The translations under genes and the position numbers were made by a program. Of a DNA stretch of 22,788 bases, positions 1-11,617 are shown in pieces; positions within the stretch are counted from its first letter, which is position 1; every line of letters begins with the position of its first letter. The notes under the pieces are model-generated. The model was given only the letters and a program-made list of their open reading frames with translations. It ran no database searches and had not been told where the DNA came from. The DNA comes from Aduncisulcus paluster (taxonomy: Eukaryota; Fornicata). The DNA lies in assembly GCA_024181965.1 (NCBI GenBank), contig BQXS01011438.1, positions 1 through 22,788 of the forward strand, read 5' to 3'.

Positions 1-1951
1 GAATCAACCTTGCACTTAACCATTGATAATGAAAGCTTAACAACCTTCGGATCATCTCGTGGAATGGGAATTGCACCTTTGTCTCCTTCTTTGATAAATT
101 CTGACTTCACAATTGGGGATTTGACCCATAATTGCTCCTTGATTTTACGGGCCATTGATTCTTCAGAGGATTCTTCACGGCAGAAAACAAGGGAAAGTAT
201 ATTAAAATACTCTTTCTTCCCCCCTTTTCCTTCGATTTCACATTTAATAATATCAGAAAGGTCAACCGGAAGGAAATACCAATGCATTCCTTCAAAATGA
301 GGAAATTCGTATTTTTTGGTTATTCTGCTCCTCTTTGATGTTGTAAAGATTAAAGAAAGATAGGAAGGAGGTGTTTCATAACTCGAGAGACACATATACG
401 CTCCTTTCATAGAGCTAGATGAGGAGAAAGGAATGCAGATATGTGTGGAAAATCCAGAATTACCCTCTCCTTTCATCATCTTTTTAGCATTAAAACTCTG
501 ATCATATTCAGCACTTTTTATGCTTTGTGTTTCATTTCTTGACTGAATATTCGAAAATTGTGGCTCTACGATTATTGGGGCATCTCGAGGAATAGGAATA
601 CAATCATACCCGCCCTTATTGATGAGAACTGGCAACGTGGTTCGAGTGGTAGGATTTTGTTGCCGTGAACTTGTTGACTTGGACAAAGAATCTTTTGGAT
701 TGTCTGAGGAAAACCCAGCACATTTCAGTAATTTTGATGGTAATTTGGTACCCTTTGCTTCACCACGAATAAAAACAAGAGAGCATATGGAAAAAGATCG
801 ACTCTTTTTCTCAATCCATGTTCCTTTCCCTTCAATCTCACATAAAACAACGTTATCTAAATCAATAGGGAGAAAATGCCATTCATAACGAGATTTAGGT
901 CTTGTAAATTCATACCTCTTCCAAGTCCGCTTTGTCATCTTGACATCATAACCAGGTTTGTAGGTCTTTGAAGCATCATTGAAATGAGAAAAAATGAATT
1001 GAAGAGATGGAGAACTTGCATTCTTGTCAATACATATATAAGCCCCTTTGATAGAGCTTGGTGAGATGAAAGGGATTGAGATATGAGACATAGAGGCATA
1101 ATCTTTCCCTTGTAACATATTTTGTGCCTGGAAAGTCTTATCATAGAATTCAGATTCCTTACAATATGAGTTATCATTTCCTTTGACATTTGAGAATGAA
1201 GGAATAATGATTTCTGGATCATCTCGTGGGATAGGAATGGAATCTCTGCCTTTAGATTCATAATCTCCTTCTTTAACAAACTTTGACTCCACAATTGGAG
1301 TTTTATACCAAATTTTCTCTCTAAATTTTCGAGATAAATATTCTTCAGAGGTTTCCTCACGAAAGAAAGCGAGAGATAAGATATTAAAATATTTTTTATC
1401 TCTTCCTTCTCCTTCAATTCTACATAAAACAATATCAGAGAGATCAATAGGAAGGTAATACCAATGTACTCCTTTAAAAGAAGGAAATTCATATACCTCC
1501 ACAATATTTGTTGTTGCCGATGAGAAAGAGGTTATGATAAGATGAGATGGAGGATCTTTGTAACCCGAGAGACAAATATAAACCCCTTTTACAGAGACAG
1601 ATGATGTGAAAGGGATCCAAATTTGGGTAGATTGTCCAGAACTGCACTCTCCCTTCATCATCTTTCTTGCAATTAAACTAGTATCTTCAAATGTTGATTT
1701 AATATCAAAAATAGATTTAATCTTTTCAAAATATAGATTCAAAATCGTTGGATCATCTCTAGGAATGGGAATACAAGAAATGGACCCTTCATGAACAAAG
1801 ATAGGCTATTAGTTTAACATTATCGCATGGATTAGTATGCAAAAGATGAATAAACAAAAGAAATTATAACAATATGAAAGAATAAGATGACAAGAAGAAA
1901 ACAAAGACATACCAAGCCATTTGTTTTCCTTAGACTATCAAATAGACCCAT
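1..1951 (-). CDS. Spliced multi-repeat protein with IPIPRDDP modules (3' end outside window)
   Basis: I do not recognise this family. Exon 1 (1951-1913) encodes MGLFDSLRKTNGL. A phase-0 intron (1912-1806) joins it to one open exon running to the window edge, about 600 codons with no stop. The protein is built from tandem modules. Each starts with an IPIPRD(D/A)P box (codons at 1772-1749, 1238-1215, 599-576 and 71-48). A middle block follows, of the type KMMKGE..SG.ST.I.IPF...S.KG.Y.CLS. The last block reads YEF....HWY.LP.DLSD...C.IEG.G followed by F.ILSL.F.RE. The alternation of hydrophobic residues suggests a beta-rich domain (inference). Gly2, Ser6 and the basic residues at 8-9 fit an N-myristoylation signal, so membrane attachment is possible. 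There is no signal peptide or transmembrane segment in the visible part. The gene is divergent from the SNARE gene, with 289 bp between start codons. The start, the splice and the repeat are read directly from the sequence; the function is unknown. Confidence 0.75.
72..599 (-). repeat. IPIPRDAP module, copy 3 (176 codons)
   Basis: The box reads IPIPRDAP here. The module carries the ICIPFSSSSSMKGAYMCLS and HWYFLPVDLSDIIKCEIEG blocks. A fourth box (IPIPRDDP, codons at 71-48) follows at once, so the array continues beyond the window. Confidence 0.7.
600..1238 (-). repeat. IPIPRDDP module, copy 2 (213 codons)
   Basis: This is the longest module. It keeps the ISIPFISPSSIKGAYICID and YEWHFLPIDLDNVVLCEIEG blocks. 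Its last third differs: a Ser/Lys-rich linker replaces the EETSEEY-type tail of copies 1 and 3. Confidence 0.7.
1239..1772 (-). repeat. IPIPRDDP module, copy 1 (178 codons)
   Basis: This is the first complete module, from one IPIPRDDP box to the next. It contains the SSGQSTQIWIPF block and the block beginning YEFPSFKGVHWYYLPIDLSD. It resembles copy 3 most closely, including an FNILSLAFFREE tail. Confidence 0.7.
1806..1912 (-). other. Intron 1 of the multi-repeat protein gene
   Basis: The intron is 107 nt and phase 0. The donor reads GTATGTCTTT and the acceptor region reads TTAAACTAATAG, so a branch-point-like CTAAT sits directly against the AG. Removing it joins the 13-codon ATG exon exactly in frame with the repeat exon. 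Without splicing, the repeat frame meets TAG, the acceptor itself, just upstream of its first residues. The donor resembles those of the two eL39 introns in this window. Confidence 0.8.
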
Positions 1952-2240
1952 ATTTCAATTCTAAATCTAACTTCTATTCAATATTATTGTCTGATATAAA
2001 AAGTATTGTTTCCAAAATGCAAAAAGGGGGGAAACTCTGAGAGAAAATCAAAATATAATGATCTGCGAGAAATAATGAATATTTACAAAAATAAAAATGA
2101 AATCTTCATATAAAAAGTATATATTAATAACATATGCCATTACTAAATAAAAGATATCTTTTCCTTTCGGTCAATCTAGAGTCTCATTTTCTCGACATCA
2201 TAAAACCATATTTTTCATATTTTGATAATTTCTCCTTGAA

Positions 2241-3177
2241 ATGGATACGTTGGAAGAAATCATAGCCTTTTTGGAAAGAGTTGGAAGTCATTTTAACGCA
2301 CTCCCCTCAGATACTGGAAAGAAACAAGAAACAACAGATCCATTTTCATTGAAAAAAAGCCTTGTTCATAAAATTATGTTGAATCTAAGGAAAAAAGTAA
2401 GAGAAGTTGAAGCTACAATTAAAGATCCTGAACAGAATTTAAAAAGAATATCGTCGCTTCAAATGTTAAGGACAGAGCTTGAAGTCTTTAGTCGCGAACG
2501 TGCAGAGCTTCGAGATTTGTATGAACGTGAGAAAATTGAGCTTCAAAAAGATGTTGACGAGGATTGATCCTCGGGATGCTGAAGATATTAATACAGAAAG
2601 AAAGAGGATTTGTGATCTTACGGATGAACATTATGATCAAATTCACGATGCTTATTATGCTCTATCCGATACAAGGTAAGTTGGACGATTTGGTGGAAGA
2701 CAACGTTCCATGTTCTCACGACCAACAGAAATGACTCGCACCCGGCTTGAACTTCAAACCAAAGACAGTTCGTTCTCTTCAGGGCGGGTTAGTGGCCCAA
2801 TACCCGAGGTTGATGTCTCTATCGCTGATACTGAACTGGAGGATATTGATGGCGATAAAGAGGCTCAAATGACAGTTATTAGGAGGCAAGAAGATATGAT
2901 TGGTGAAAGAATAGATGAGTTGCATGAGGTTTTACTTTCTGTAAAAAAACAAACATATGTGATCCGTGATGAATTGGAATTGCAAGATGTCATGATCGAT
3001 GATACAGCTGAACGGATGGATGATACGGCGGCTACATTGGACAATGAGACAAAAAGAATGAAAAAGATCGTGAAAAAGTTGCGGAGTGGAAGCAAAGTAA
3101 TTGTTGATATTATTTTAATTGTTTTATTAGGTGTTATTGGGACTGCTTATTGGTTGATAAAACAACGGACTGGCTGA
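2241..3177 (+). CDS. Qc-SNARE, syntaxin-8/syntaxin-6 type, reading frame interrupted
   Basis: This is a tail-anchored SNARE for membrane fusion in the endosomal/Golgi system. The first 109 codons (2241-2567) are a helical N-terminal region. The SNARE motif (about 2875-3075) follows the Qc heptad pattern and has the zero-layer Gln in ELELQDVMIDD (codon 2983-2985). It ends in NETKRMKKI, close to the NETRRV of animal syntaxin-8. A hydrophobic anchor (IILIVLLGVIGTAYWLI) follows, ending six residues before the TGA. Two lesions break the frame. First, a +1 shift is needed near 2545-2567, which contains an A5 run. Second, an in-frame TAA lies at 2677-2679. The TAA overlaps a GTAAGT, and splicing 2676-2768 (93 nt, ending ACAG) would remove it in frame. 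The first lesion has no convincing intron. It may be a functional gene with an assembly error, a frameshifted gene or a recent pseudogene. Confidence 0.75.
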
Positions 3178-3402
3178 GAATATGTTTAGAGATAATCTAA
3201 GCTATTCCTTGCCTTTGCGTTGATTTACGCATAGGACTTCCGATGACCCTTAATTGTGTCACAATTTGTGAACAAATTTGTCTTTCTTCAGATCTATTTG
3301 AGATTCTATATGTTGATTTATAAGTATTATAATACTTCTAATCTAATACTATTATTGATTATCACTAAATTTATTATATATATTAAATGAAGACCATTTT
3401 CA

Positions 3403-6400
3403 TTATTTTTTCTTTGGCTCCTCACGCAACAGTGAAGCGGCACTATACAAAATATGAGTTTTAATTCCAGTGTACTCTGGCCATTTTGCAATGACATCAG
3501 AACAAACCTGAACACACTCCCGAGGCTTTTCAGCTTTCATCAAGTTGAAGGCCAATCGATATCCAAGAGTTGCCTTATTCTTTGTGCAGAGTTCCCAAGC
3601 TTTCTCATAGTGATCAGCGGCATCAGCAAAAGCTCCTTCTTTTTCACACACAAATCCCCATAGTTCATGAGCACGGGCACAACTTTGGCTGACGTGAAGA
3701 GCAGACTTGACGTGTTTAAGCGTCAAATCTATCTTTCCAGCAGCAATATACAACTCAGCAAGAACAAGAGCACCGCGTACAAACCAATGTGATGATCTTT
3801 CAGTTGATTTTAAAGTGACAAGCTGCTTGAGGTAATTTCTTGCTTTTGGAAGTTGCTTCAAATGAACTTCAACCACACCAAGAGCTGCAAGCATTGCAAG
3901 TGCATCTTTGTCATAGATATCAAGAGCTTTGAGAAGTTTCTTTTCAATGGCTTGCAAGGCAGCACGTTTTTCATCCTTTATACTCTGCAAGAAAGAACGA
4001 AGAGCCTTATCAGCGCCAACAGCTTTGTCACCTTCAATCTTGATTCGTTCCTTACTCTGTCTATACTCAGCACAAGCCAACAACGCTTGTAGAGAATAAA
4101 TCAAATTAATGGGCAATGATTCTTTCCTTTGACACTGTGATATGAGAGACTGTGCACTCGTCAACTGTGCTTCACGATCGGACAAGGATTCTTTCATGCG
4201 TTTCAGTTCCTTGTTTGTTCCAATGGTCTCCGTGCCTTCAGATTTTGGTCCTTCACCCTCTGCTTTTTTCTTGAATAAAATGAGGTTTGCAATTGTTTTC
4301 ATGGATATACGACCACCAGAAGAGTTTAATTGACCACTGACACTGTCCTTACTGTCACTGACATCACTCAAATGAGCACCAATTGTCATATCGTCAGAAG
4401 GGGATAAGAAACACAATATAAGATTCACGGTGGCCTCTTCAATTTCGTCAAGATCCGTGGAGTTCTGTCTGCAATGATTGAAACAACACAAAGCAGCATT
4501 TGCTCTTCCAGTCTCCTTAAGGAAAACACCACAAATCAAGGATAATGAAGGGTGTAACACATTCACAAGTACAGGAGTCAGAGAGGATAAACATGACACT
4601 GTATGTTTCTTGTTGTGGGTCAAGGCAGTATTAACAACTTTGAGAATATGTTTCTCACCCTGGTGGAGTCGACCGGCACGTTTGAGTAAATTCACAACTT
4701 CTTGCAACCCTTCAACATCATCAATAGGTTGATCTTCATTCAGAGCAACATCAGAAATATCTCCAGTGTCAATATCTTTCCTGAGGAGAGAAGAGAGCTT
4801 CTTGTCAGCCAACGTCTTGTGCCCAGAATTGTAGGATGCCTCTGCGATGAACACTGTAGCTCTCTCTCTGGCCTTTGATGCACGAACAGTTATTTCGGGT
4901 GAAAGAATGAGTTCACATGTCGCCTTCACTTTCTCCCATTCTTTTCTGTCCTTGTATATGCATGCAGCCATTTCAAGGGGAGAGGAAATGAAAGGAATGA
5001 TTTCATGGGCCTTCTCGAAACAATTCAGAGCATTCTCAACACACTCTTTCTGCCTGGATTGTGATACATCAGCTCTTTTTACACTGACTGTCATCGCATC
5101 ACTCAACCTGCGATGTGAAGGCAGCAACAGCGGGAGAGAGAGGGAAGCAACACGTAGAAGGAGATCTGAACGCCTCGCAAGACGTAACCAAGCACACCCA
5201 GTCATGCAAGAGAGACACATCCGCATCAAAATGGAAGGAGAAATAGCTTTCATTGATGTTTCTGGGAGAGAAAACGACTTCTCTCGCTTTTCAATCTCTT
5301 TGTGGATGGTTGTGACAACGTCCATGCATTCAATCTCTGAAGATACCCATGATCCAAGAAGCGGATTGGATGAGGCAGAGCACAACCGAGGCCCAGACAC
5401 ATCAACACTCTCAACCATTGCGAGATCAAGGAATAAATCACGCAACCACACAGATATAAGGAGAGGAAGAGAGTTCAGGTGACTGAATGTTGGGTGTTGA
5501 AGGGAAGCAATACCTATGGGGAGTGTGGGATGTTCCTGAAGTCGCTTTTTCTGAGCCTTCCACTCCTGCTTTCTCATCTTGTCACTTTTCTCGACCTTTA
5601 CACCATCAATTTCTTCATATTCAGCTCCATCCTCCTCTTTTATCCATTCTTTGGCCTTCATAACACGAATCATTTCCTCTCTTTTATGTTGGGAAGGAAT
5701 TCTTATACGGCTTGAGACATTACCAATAAGGGACATTGTGTGAGCAAGCGTGAGAGTGATGAGACAACGGTGAATGAAAAGAGGCGATGTCAGAGAACTT
5801 AACGCAATTAAACGCTTTGAAGCTGCAAAGAAGGTTGCGAGAAGAGAGGAGACAGATGAAAAGAATCCACTGGTGGTTGATCCATCACCGGAAGCACTTC
5901 CACTGAATAAATTAGCATTGCCTTGTTCAGGAATACCAGTAATAGAAAGTATGGAATCAATATCTATTCCTTCAATGAAACGAAGCCCACTTTCAGAGGT
6001 TCCCTGCAATATAATCGACAACGTGTGGATGTAGAAATGTTTAGCGATCTCCACTTCGAATGCACACTCAAATGCATGGCCCATCAACAATGAAAACACG
6101 GGATACCTCAAGGATGCAAGAGAAGAGAGAGTCTGTGAAGTGAGAAGAAGAAGGGGAAGAGAGAACAATTGAATATCCAAAATCGTCATTACCGGTACTC
6201 ATATCCTCAATATCTTCTTCCTCACTCTCGACTTCTATATCCTTTGCACTGCCCTTACTCTTTCCTTTCCCTGCGGTATTGTCATCTTCTTTTCTTCTCT
6301 TTGAACGTTTGCTCTTTCCTTCTTCCTCTTCCTCTTCCTCTCCTTCTTTCTTTTGTTCATCCCAACCTTCATCGTCCCAACCAGCTCCAAACAAATCTCC

Positions 6401-9400
6401 TTGCTGTTTCCTTGACTTCTTGTCGCCTTCCTTTTCATCTTTCCCCATTGAATCTCCTGTCTTGGATACATCACCGGCTTCTCCTTCTTCCTGTTCATCA
6501 AGAAGGACATCTTCAAGGTCATCTCCAAGCTTTCCAAGCAAATCTTCTTCATCCACACCCAAATCATCAACAGAAGTCTCGTCTTTCCACTCTAATTGGC
6601 TCACACGATCCTTAACAAGTTCATGGGCACTCTCATAACAATACACAGCACGTAAAGGCTGTCCAATTGAGAGGAAAGCATGTGCCAGAAGGACATAGGA
6701 CCGACAAGATGGACATGACTTCACAAATGACCAGAAACAAGCAACATACAGATCTTGAGAATGTTCTATTTTTAGATATATTGTACTCAGCATCATCAGA
6801 GCGACTATCTTATATGTGGATGATGAAGTATGGATGTGAATAAGGTGATGTTCAAGAATAGGAACAAACGATGAACAAGAGAAAACAACAGGAGTTACAG
6901 AAACATTACCAGTCATAATTGAACCGTTTCCAACACCAGAATACGCTTTCAAAGAAGCATTAGATCCTGCGGATTCTGACATACCATTAACTTTTCTCTT
7001 TTCTTCTTTCTTCTTGGCACCATCCCTCAGTTTCCTTTGTCTCACACCCTCTTCAACAGCCTTCAGTGACATTACACAGATGCAGAAGCACACGTGGGAG
7101 AATGGGATGGCAGAAGAGTCACAATGAATGTGAGAGGGGGAAGAGGAAGTGGAAGAATTCAAGAGAGATGGAGATAAGGCACCAAATCCAACTGTACTCA
7201 TCCTCAATTTATCAGATATTTTACCACTTTCAGTACGACTCTTCACCAAACTATCAAGTAAATGCTGTCGGTATCGTTGAGCATGAGAGTTGGACAGAGC
7301 TCCAACAGGGAGGACAGGTAAGAATGAGGCAGCGAAAGAGGAGGAAGTGGATGTTGAAGATGCATGCATTGAGCGTTTCCCACGGTATCCTGGGTTACCT
7401 TTCCCTGCACCACGTCCACCAGCTTCGACATCATAGCCTTCAACTCCACCTGCAATCAAGACAACACTCACCCAAACACTACCAAGGGAGAAGAAGAATA
7501 GATCATGCAGACTGCTACTAAGGTTGCCTGTCGTAGCGAGAGACCTGGAGAGTGAGGCAGACAGAGAGGCTGCAGGAGATGATTTAAGACGTAGATTTGT
7601 TGAAGCACGTGCTGCTCCACGTTCAAGCCTATTCTTCTCTTCATAGCAAGCAATTAAAAGAGAAAAGGGGGAGTTTGTTGAAGATGTCATGAGAGAGAGA
7701 ACATCAAGGCCAGTAGCATTGAAACGAACTCCAGAACCCTGTTTCAAAGCACCAGAGCTCGAAGAGACTCCAAAAATCTTTGAATGCAAATCGGTGAGTT
7801 TATCACGGTGTTCCTTCCATTCTCTTTCCCATTCTTTGTTATCAGCAATCAGCATCGTTGGTAAAGTGATAGCGGACATCAAGATCTGAGAGAGCATATA
7901 TGCGGGTGTTTCAGTGATTGAGAACGACTTACTCAGTGCGATATCAATGTACATCTTGGCATCATTAATGGAAGTTTTCGCGGCAGTTGGTACACTGGCC
8001 AGACACATATCACTGAGATCAACGGAAGACAGAGACACAATGGCCAATAACACGAGATAATACGAATCCAATGAGTGCAAAATATGGTTCTTGAATCCTT
8101 CACTTGAGTCGGAAGAAGCGGATGACACTGATGCAGAGCCACGTGAACGTGGCCCAGACCCACTTCCTTCCCCTCCTTCTCTTCCCCTCCTCATGATATT
8201 GTTGTACTTGGCCACCCCTTTCTCAACACATCCAGCAATGCTGTGTGAGAAGCCAGAAAGCAAGGACAGACACATTGAACTCCTACCAGAGAGATAATGC
8301 AGCAGAAGGAGGTGAGAGAAGAGACTGACAGGCGGAGGGATCACCGCAGAAGTCAAGGAGGATGAGAGAGCTGAGGAACTAATTGAAGCACCAGAGAGAC
8401 CACCAGCAGCGTTAGCCAAACTCCTAATCTTACTACCGATGCTTCGAGAATGCTTATTGTTACCATTGGACGAATCAAGCTTACTTCCCGTCATGTTGAT
8501 TTGTTGAACCCCATCAATACTCTTCTCAGATCCCCATACGTCACTGCAGAGGTTAATGAGGTCCATGACGAGGGATAAAGGCGGAGAGAGAGGAGAGGAG
8601 AGAGAAGAGGAGTGGAGAGGAAGAGGTTGAGTGATGGATAATAATGTGTGAATGAGCGCAAGGGGAAGATGGATGTCGAGGAATGCAAAGAGAGATAGAG
8701 GGGAGTGACGATGGAAGACAGAAGGGAACTCATTCGACGATATTGATTTGTGGGCTTGGACATGCAGAGATGGCATATCATTGACATCAGAGGAAGAGAG
8801 ATGATGTCCGAAAGACCCAAACAACACATCATAGGCCTCATTCTTCAATTTGAGGACATCTCTCATTCCTTCAAAATAAACTCCAATCCAATCTTTGATC
8901 CCATTATTGTAAGAATACATGCTATCACCAGAATTAAGACCTTCTCCAGCGTGGGAAGCATGTGAGGCCACTCTGGGAGGGGTTAGAGTGGATGCAGCAT
9001 TCAATAGAGTGTATATTAATGGGATAAGGGTCAAGGATGAAGGGAGAGCAGGAGTTGGGGAAGCTAGATCTTCAGTCTTCAAGACAGGAGACATCAAGCT
9101 ATCATTCATGGGCTTTGAAGGGGATTTGTCAAGCTCACTCCCAGAGTCAGAGGATGAATACAATTTATGAAGACTTTCAGATGTAATCTTGTGACCGCTC
9201 TTCTTCTCAATCTCTAACATCTTCCTCTCGGCATCCTTCTTTTTCGCACCGCCAGCTAAAAGACCGGCAAGAACTGATCCAACGACCTCATCTGGAACCC
9301 ATGTTCCAATTGAAAGTGGCAGAAGACCAGTATGAGATGAGAAAATAGGGGTGGAATCATGTATCACATGCGAAATAGAAGAATGATGGTTGGAGTTCAA

Positions 9401-11617
9401 GGCCATCGAACTCAAACCCATATCCCCAATTCCAGGACTTAGGCCCAGATCATCAATATCCAATGCACCGCGTGATTCTGTGTGTGTGGGCTCGGTAGCG
9501 GTATCGCCACCCATCCTGTTTTCACTCGATGACACTCCCCATTGGCGTTCACATTGTTTCAGCAAAGTGTGCAGAGCATGGGCATTGTTGTAGGCTACAA
9601 GACTCTCCTGGAAAGCTCCACTACGGAGCTGAGTGCGACCAAGAAGGAGGTAGAGATCCATTATAGCTGAGATAGCGTGGATAGGTGAGTGAAGAGAGAT
9701 GGAAGAGGGGGAGAGAGGAGAAACTACCATTACGTTGGAGGCTCCGGATGAACACGTCGAACAGAAACTATGAAGGGATTGAATCAAGGATGGAATTGGA
9801 AGAGGACGATCATTGGATATAGTTAAAACAGCATCTTCACCTGATATCTCAGGTGATTTATATTTAGAATCATCGAAGGAATCTGATCTAAATTTAGAAT
9901 CTTTGGTGGTCTTCTCAGTAAAGGATACAGAAAACGGGTTCACAGACAAACCATCATCGAAGTCCATGATCGAAGATCTCTTCTCGGCCTCCTCTTTTCT
10001 TCTTTTTTCCTCTTCATCTTCTTTGAGAGTGGCGTCATCACCACCACTAAAGGATACTCCAGCGCCTTTCCATCTCATCTTCCTCGAACGTTCCTCTTCC
10101 TTCTCTCGTTCTGAGCCAATTGAACACACATTGTCAAAGGATATGCCAATAAGATGTGCTATTTTTAGAATTGTGAGAACAAGATCGGAATGGACAGCTC
10201 CCGAAGAGCCATGTCCAACTCCCATAATACTCCCTGCCGACTTCCTCTGTCCTCCAGCACCACCCGTAGCACCGGTATCAGAAGAATTGTTGCTGAGTGC
10301 TGAGGATGGTACCAAAGCAAGAATTGAACTTAGAATACCACTCAAAAACCCAGGTGGAAAGAGAAGCAATGGAGCCACAGAATCAACAGAGGATGATGGA
10401 ATTATCTCATCGAATAAACGTTGCAAGAATGTATGGATACGTGATAAATAACGAACAGGGGAGAGCAGAGAGAAGGACGAAGCAGGCCCTGAAGTAGCAG
10501 AGGCGAATGCTCCCCTGCGTCGAAGAGGAGAGCTAGGAGAACCCGAAGACTGGAATTCTGATGTGTCACCACCCTTTTCTTTATCAATTTTAACTCCGTT
10601 ATATCTTTCCAAGCAAGAACACAGACATAACGACCACAGACAGGTCAACGTCGTTAGATCTGTTTGTTGGTGGCTCGCATCGGACATTGTCTGTGTTGTT
10701 AGAGTGTATGCCTCAACAACACAACCACATCCAATCGAACACTCAATGTGGAGACGCTGCAAAATGGAAGAGGCAGGGAAGACAACTTTGGCCTGCTTTA
10801 CGAGATATAAACATTCTTCATACATCCCTAAATCTTTTAAGAACAATATCCACGACACAATTGCGTGAATAGAAGAGAATGCTTGCTGTGTGAGAGCATG
10901 ATTAGAGAGTTTTGTGTATTCAGAAACTACTGCTCGAATCTTAGCAAGTTGAACATCTGATTTACGAAGGCCATTGGAGGAATATGCAGCAATAGAGGTA
11001 GAATTTAATGATGATGGGACCTTAGGAGCCATAGAAGATCGCTTACTTGATGGGATATCAAAGAAAGCAATACTATCTATAACATCATCGAAATTCAATG
11101 ATTTTGAAAGAATAAATGCTTTTGTTGAACGAATTAACAATAAATCTGTTGTATTAGAAGCTCTAACCAATCTATTAGCCTTGTCAATAAGTTCCATTGC
11201 AGAATACTGGTCATTGTTGAATAAAAAAACAAGTTTGGCGGCTCTGCACAAGTCATGAAAGGTAGCTCTATCTTGGAGTCTATCGATTTGAGCTGATAAA
11301 TGAGAGAAATCATCACTACCTTCTCTTTTTCTTGAATTCATAACCTTTTCAATGACATATAAACCATACGTTGCAGAAAGTACAAATTCAGGAAATGTTT
11401 TGATTGAAAGAAATGTTGTTTGAGATGAAATATAATCTAAGGACAGGTATTCAGCGACAGCTCTCCAAAAAAGAACTTCAGGATTGCTTCCGCGTTTAAT
11501 AAGTTGGTTAGCAGATGATATAGCTATTCCATAATACCCTTCCCATATTAAAAATTCTATATTGGCATTCTTCATAGGTGTGCGCAAGGAAGAAGGATAT
11601 GAAATCTTAAAAAGCAT
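3403..11617 (-). CDS. IFT139: Intraflagellar transport protein IFT139 (TTC21 family), oversized, one frame switch
   Basis: This is a TPR scaffold of the IFT-A complex, which drives retrograde flagellar transport. It is open in one frame from ATG 11617 to 6068 (1,849 aa) and in a second frame from 6189 to 3403 (928 aa). Both halves align with TTC21B. The N-terminus (WEGYYGIAI...GSNPEVLFWRAVAEY) and the TPR near 6610-6760 (CFWSFV...SYVLLAHAFLSIGQPLRAVYCYE) match. The C-terminus (ARAHELWGFVCEKEGAFADAADHYEKAWE, then GYRLAFNLMKAEKP) matches the human end AYEYMGYIMEKEQ...GYKLAFNYLKAKR. Ser/Gly-rich and acidic inserts roughly double the usual ~1,300 aa. The halves need a +1 shift or an intron. The stretch 6232-6133 (100 nt, phase 0, strong pyrimidine tract, TTCACAG acceptor) joins them exactly but has a poor donor, GTCGAG. 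The stop is a tandem TAA TGA. Confidence 0.88.
6133..6232 (-). other. Candidate intron (or 1-nt frameshift site) in IFT139
   Basis: On the minus strand this stretch begins GTCGAGAG and ends with a long C/T tract followed by TTCACAG. Splicing joins GAA to ACT at a codon boundary and moves from the 1,849-aa frame into the 928-aa frame. Its length is similar to the better-supported introns here. The donor is not of the GTATG type, so a single-nucleotide indel anywhere in about 6110-6189 is an equal alternative. Confidence 0.35.

Noticed and set aside
935-1504. A 189-codon minus-strand ORF inside the repeat gene
   Set aside because: It is a different frame of the multi-repeat gene. The repeated boxes conserved between modules appear only in the other minus frame.
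2397-2505. An alternative SNARE intron (GTAAGA to GTGCAG) that would also fix the first frame break
   Set aside because: It would delete the best part of the N-terminal helical region and replace it with a poor, Cys-containing reading.
4847-5482. A 211-codon plus-strand ORF opposite IFT139
   Set aside because: It is antisense to homology-supported IFT139 sequence and shows no domain of its own. The same holds for the plus-strand ORFs at 9813-10451 and 6169-6638.
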